Part shown: piece by piece, positions 34,401 to 40,400 of the stretch | How the letters are laid out: each line of letters starts with the position of its first letter | Numbering within the stretch: position 1 is the stretch's first letter | NCBI GenBank assembly: GCA_934045075.1 | Contig: OW203732.1 | Span: forward strand, 2,707,501 to 2,771,500 | Reading direction: 5' to 3' | Origin: Yponomeuta sedellus | Lineage: Eukaryota > Arthropoda > Insecta > Lepidoptera > Yponomeutidae | DNA length: 64,000 nt | Notes under the pieces: model-generated | What the model saw: only the letters and a program-made list of their open reading frames with translations | Told to the model about the DNA's origin: nothing | Databases searched by the model: none | Made by a program: the position numbers and the translations under genes

Positions 34401-37400
34401 AACCCCTTTTTCAAGTCAGTCTTCTACAACAATTTATTCGCGCAAGCAGCAAGCTAGCGAGTAATATGAAAGAGTAATTAAACTTGGCTACAGATTACAC
34501 AGAGTTGTGAAGTTGCTAAAGTGCGGTGAAATTCAGCGCGTAAACTTCGTCTGAAAGCGCTTAAAGTGTATAAATTATAGAAATAATGCCGCGCTAGAGA
34601 CGGTTTTCTTCCAAATGGTTAGACACAAATGACTGCAGCTACAAGAATGTGTTTTTATCTGACTTTTTTCCGCGTTTTTGATCCGACCAAACCTAAAAGG
34701 AGGGTAATGCGTTTGGCTTGAATATGTGTAAGTATGTATGTATGTGCGATTTTATGTTTCCTCATAACTCCTCAACCAACGGACTGATTTTAACAAAAGG
34801 GATCTTAGTCGTTTCGTGGTGTTCGAACAAGAGTCATTGGTTACATAAAACATTTGTCTCTGCACAACATAACATTAACATAATATTTACATCCAAGCAC
34901 ATACGTTGCTTCTGGCCCCACACTAGGATACCCTGAGTCGTGGGAACCAGAAACAACGACATCACAAACATGTAAACATCCAAGAACTGGACATTTTTTG
35001 TCCCCAGCCGGGATTCGAACCCGGGACCTCTATGTACGTAATGAGATTTATACAGCGTCCAGTGGCATCTTCACTCACACTAGATGAGTGGAGGCACACT
35101 CGGACGCTGCAATGCCTGAGACAAGGTTTAAGATGGTGTAGCCTTGCCCGGCACCGATACCATCCGGACAGCTTAGTCGGCCTAGCCCAGAGGAAAGACT
35201 AGTCAATACGTGCGGAGCCAACCAAGCCACGGGTTTCCTCACGATGTTTTCTTTCACGTTAGGGTATGGTTTTGCGACCACAAATTCGCAAATCAGCTAC
35301 AAAAAGTCAAGATAAATCTAACGTAAGAAACAATATTACGAAAAAACTGAATAAAAATAAACAACAACCCGACTGCCAGGCAATCGCGGACACTAAATTC
35401 GAATCTAAGCACCACACATCCGCAATAACTTATTTGATTCTTCTTCTACTTCAGGCTATATTATGTAGTCCACTGCTGGACATAGCCCTGCCCTAATGAG
35501 CGCAATAGCGCCCTGTCCTCAGCTTGCCGCATCCTGCATCTGCCGGCAGTTTTTCGCAGATCGTCATCCCACCTGATCGGAGGGCGTCCTACACTACGTT
35601 TGCCGAGTCGCGGTCTCCACTCAAGAACACGTTTACTCCAACGGTTGTCGGTTCTTCGCGAGATATGGCCAATTTTAAAAACCTATTTAGAGGCTAAAAT
35701 ATGGCCAGCCTATTGCCACTTCAGCTTGCTAATTCGGTAATTGCTAATTCGGTATTTGATTCTATCTGGAGTTAAATCAACAAAATATCATCGTAATAAC
35801 AAAATAAAATAAATCAATAAACTCATTGCAAAGTACTTCTTCTTCTTCAGGCTATATTAGTCCACTGCTGGACAAAGCCCTCCCCCAATGAGCGCCATAG
35901 CGCAAGGTTGTGACATCCCCCATAATCCCCACCATGTGCATGCGGGTTGGGGATCGCAGTTTGGTGGAATTGTACTGATGCAGGGGGCGCTGCTGCCCAC
36001 CCCCCGGTTTGTGTCCCTTAGTCGCCTTTTACGACACCCGCGGGAAGAATTTGGGTTAGTGCTATTCTCTAGGCCGATACCACACAGTAAGCCGACACCA
36101 CACAGCAAAGTACATAATTTGGTTAATTTGCTTAGTAGTTAATGCTCAGCTCGGGGTTGTTGCATATTTTTTAATACAGTTTTTTTCGATAGACGATTTA
36201 TCACTTTAAGCGTTAGGGGAAGGAACCACAGAGACGCGGTAACGACTGCAAGATTATTTTGGCGGCCTCGGTGGCACAGTGGTTTGGCACAGCTGTCTCA
36301 GGTTTGATCCCCGGCCGGTTCAAACTAGGAAAATAACTTTTCTAGTTTGTCTCGGGTCTTGGATGTTATTTATGTATTTATTGTATTCAATGTATCGTCG
36401 AGTTAGCATATAACACAAGTCCTTTAGTTGTACTTAGTATAGGGCTAACTAGATCCGTGTAATATGTCCGTGAATATTTATGTATTTATTTATTTAAAGC
36501 TGATAGAAATAATGCCAATGATGCCACGTTGATTGCCTGCAAAAACATCGGTCGATTCCTTCTGCAGTCCACCGTACTAGATTTGCCTGTCCTCAGTCTG
36601 TGTGTGTTTTCATGCAAGTGATATCTTTGCCTGGTAACCTAGTTTGGGACCAGGGCAATTGGTTGGCTTGTGTGGAAGTTACGTATTTGCTATCAGGTAT
36701 AATTAGGCATAAGGCCGCCAATTGTACCTTTTCTTTTGTAACTATTTTCTAGTGTGTAAAATAAAGAATATTCTTATCTTTTCTCTTATCTTATTTTATT
36801 AATGTTTGTACCTCATAGCTCCAATCAGGGGGTATTTCACGTCACCGCCGCAGACATTGCCGCTGAAGTCGTCCATGTCCACGGTCCAGACCATAGCGCC
36901 ACCGAAACCGTTGTCCTTGATCCACCTGGAAAAGACATGCAGGTTGAAATGCTATTGACCATGGATTTTGGCACGCGTGATAAAAAAAGGTTCGAAAAAG
37001 TGTCAAAAAAAATTTGTCACTGTTTGAAAATGTTCATTTTTTTAAAAGACACTCGTTACAGAGAACCATCAGTACTCAGCCAAAGCGGAGTGACCGTTGT
37101 TTTTATAGACGGTATTAATTCTTCGCAAATTTTTTTTTAGAGGATTTCTCCGCTTGAACTTGTTTTAAAAAGCCTCCGCCTGATAGAATGTGGGTCAAAG
37201 GTACAAGGTGGACATTGAAATTGAATGGTGAAATTGAATAAATTGAATTGAATTGAATTGATGTCTTACCGAAGGTTAATGCACAATGTGCACGAAAAAG
37301 ACGCAAGTTTATGTATTTTTTTTTTATTAAAAGATAAGAGTGTTATAGCAGTAGACGAATAAGATTTTAGGTCGTTCGTATTGACTAGAGGACTTCTCAA

Positions 37401-40400
37401 TTTGGGAACATACTCCTCACTTAACTCATTTTATGCCTGAAGATACATCTAACTTACCTCATCTTATTTCAAAATATACATTTCACTTACCTCATTTTTT
37501 GCCTGAACATACATCTTACTTACCTCATTTTATGTTTAAACAAACATGACACATACCTCATCAGAATCTTATGCGTGATTATGTATGAACATACCACATA
37601 CCGCAACTTACTATACGTAAGAACATACATATCACTAACCTCATTTTATGCCCGAACATACATCTTACTTACCTCATTTTATGTTTAAACAAACATCACA
37701 CATACCTCATCAGAATCTTATGCGTGATTATGTATGAACATACCACATACCGCAACTTACTATACGTAAGAACATACATATCACTAACCTCATTTTATGC
37801 CCGAACATACATCTCACTTAACTCATTTTATGTTTAAACAAACATCACACATACCTCATCAGAATCTTATGCGTGATTATATAATCCACTTACTTCAACT
37901 TTTCATACATTTTTGTATCTATATTACATTTTACTTTCCTTTTTATTTCATAAATGCCTCGCATCACAACCGCGTAAAACTATACCCGTAAAACAATGTT
38001 TCTCTCCCACGAGACCGGCCTTGCCTAGTGTGGGAGTCAGCAACTGTCCAAATAGTGTAATCCAAGTAATGGCAATAAAATATTATTATTTTTTTTACTT
38101 TTTACTTAACTCATACTTACAATATGTCACTTACCTCATCTTATGCCTAATGGACTTCTCGTCGTCGAAGCCGACCCACTGGTCGCCGTGGATCATGTAG
38201 GGTACCTTCATCTCGTCGTCCCAAACGTAAGTTGCACCATCGTTGCGGAGCAGTTCGCAGATCTGTACAAACATAGTTAATAATTTAATAATGTTACTTC
38301 TACACGGACAGTTAATTGCAAAAATAACACTATCGAAGTTGTGGTGGTCTACAGACATTTTAAATGCATTCAAACAAAAAATATTTGTTTAAAAAGGAAA
38401 CAAATAATTTGTTCCATCAAAAACTAAGTAAAGGATAACCGCCATGTATGGAATGGCCACAATTGCATTATAACCAAATCCTTTGAACAAATTCATCATA
38501 AATCCTTTTCTCCTTAGCATCATCAATTTATTCATTCGCTCGTCTCGTCTCGTCTCGTCTCATCACGTTTTTTTTCGTTTTGTTTAGTTTAATTTCATTT
38601 CATAATCAGCCGGTATCAATTTACTGCTGGACATAGGTTCACATTTTATACGGTTTCTTTTGAAGCTACGTGGCAATATATATTGGGTACTACATTCTTA
38701 AAAGAAACCCACCTCATAATAAGCCAAGAAGCCGCTCTCCTTAGTATATTCTCCAGCCTTGCCGCCTCCGCTAGCCGGCGAGTTGACCTTGAAGTTGTTC
38801 GGGTTCGACAGCGTGAAGGTACGACCGTAGGTTGGCATACCTGGTGGAGGATAATATGAATGAGTTACAAGTTCGTCTTTGCACTGAAATAAATTTAAAG
38901 TCTACTAGCTTTTAGAGAATACCTCGGGCTCTAGAGTAGGCTTGGGTTTTCGCAGAAAGCACACGAGTGTAATAAATACTACTTGCAGCTCTGTATTTCG
39001 AAATTAAGTGTCATATTAGTTCCGATATTTTTATTACACGAATATATCCGATTCTATCCGATAGTAGCCGAGGTATATTCTAAAAGCTAACAGACTACAA
39101 AAGATATTTGAAGACTGCCTACACACTACCCTCTTGCTCGCCCTACGCCAAAAGCTTGGATTCGGTCAGTCACATGACATTGCCACAAACAAGAATTCAG
39201 TGTGCCGGGCAGAATCAAAACTAGCCAACTACTTTCGGTATGGTTTAAACAAAATACAACGGAAAAACCGCAAACAACTCTCTCATTTTCTGTGACTCAA
39301 AGCACTTACCGTGCAGCGTGAAGCGCTAGTGGCCTAGTTGAACCAAGTGATTCGAACCAATCACTTGAGTTAAGCAACAACAGGCGCGGTCAGGTGCAGG
39401 ATGGGTAGCCATGACGTGACTACCGCTAGTGGCATTTTTGCTTCGCAAGGCACGTTTAACCGCTGGTGCCGGCTGTCATGTAATGACAGCGTTAAGCCAT
39501 GTCAGAGGCCTCATGGGCGGCTTAATAACTTCCGACAGTAAGGCTCGCCACTGTCTTACAATCTTCCACCAACCCGGACTTGCCCCCGTAATGGAGTATG
39601 GCCTAACCTTTCTGTGGTGCAGGAATAGACCCGAGCATTAGGGCCATAGAAGAGTTGATATAGACAAAGGACTTACCAATAATAAGTTTCTCTTTGGGCG
39701 CTCCAAGTTTCACCCACAAATGGGCGGCATGGTCCACGGAGAGTTGCTTCCTCCACTCTGAGTCTGAAGATGGGGAGTACAGCGGCGCGTTGTGACCTGT
39801 CTCCCTTTCCCATTTGCCGTGGAAATCGTACGCCATGAGGTTGATGAAGTCGAGGTAGCTGGAACAAAGTTTCATGATTAGAAATGGGCACACTAATTCA
39901 ACAAGGAAAAAGTGTACAACATCAATTTTAAAAACCTATTTAGAAAATAAAAATTCCACCCATGCCGGGACTAACTGGCTAACCATGCTAGCGCTCTCCC
40001 AACTGAGCTAATGGGCGACTAACCAGCATCAGTGAAATTTTGAACCTCTTTACAATACTCTCTGTATTACGTACAGGCAGCAACATCTGGCTGAAGTAAT
40101 TTGTATCAATTGCAGCAAGCGGGGCCGCAAGTCATGCAAATAAATAAGAATATAACATCAATTTTGTGTACGTTGACAGACATATTTTGGTAAACGTGCC
40201 TTAGAAATAGTATCGAAATAGCCAGTGTCTTCTGTTTTTTAAAAGGGACTTTCCAAAAATGTCTCGAATCAAATTCGAATGTATGAGAATCGTTAGAAGC
40301 TAGCCAAAGCGGTGGATGTGCTGTACTATTTTTTCACCAATTATGTAAAACAAGATTTCTTAACTAATTTTAATTTAATATTATGTCAAAACCTAATCGT

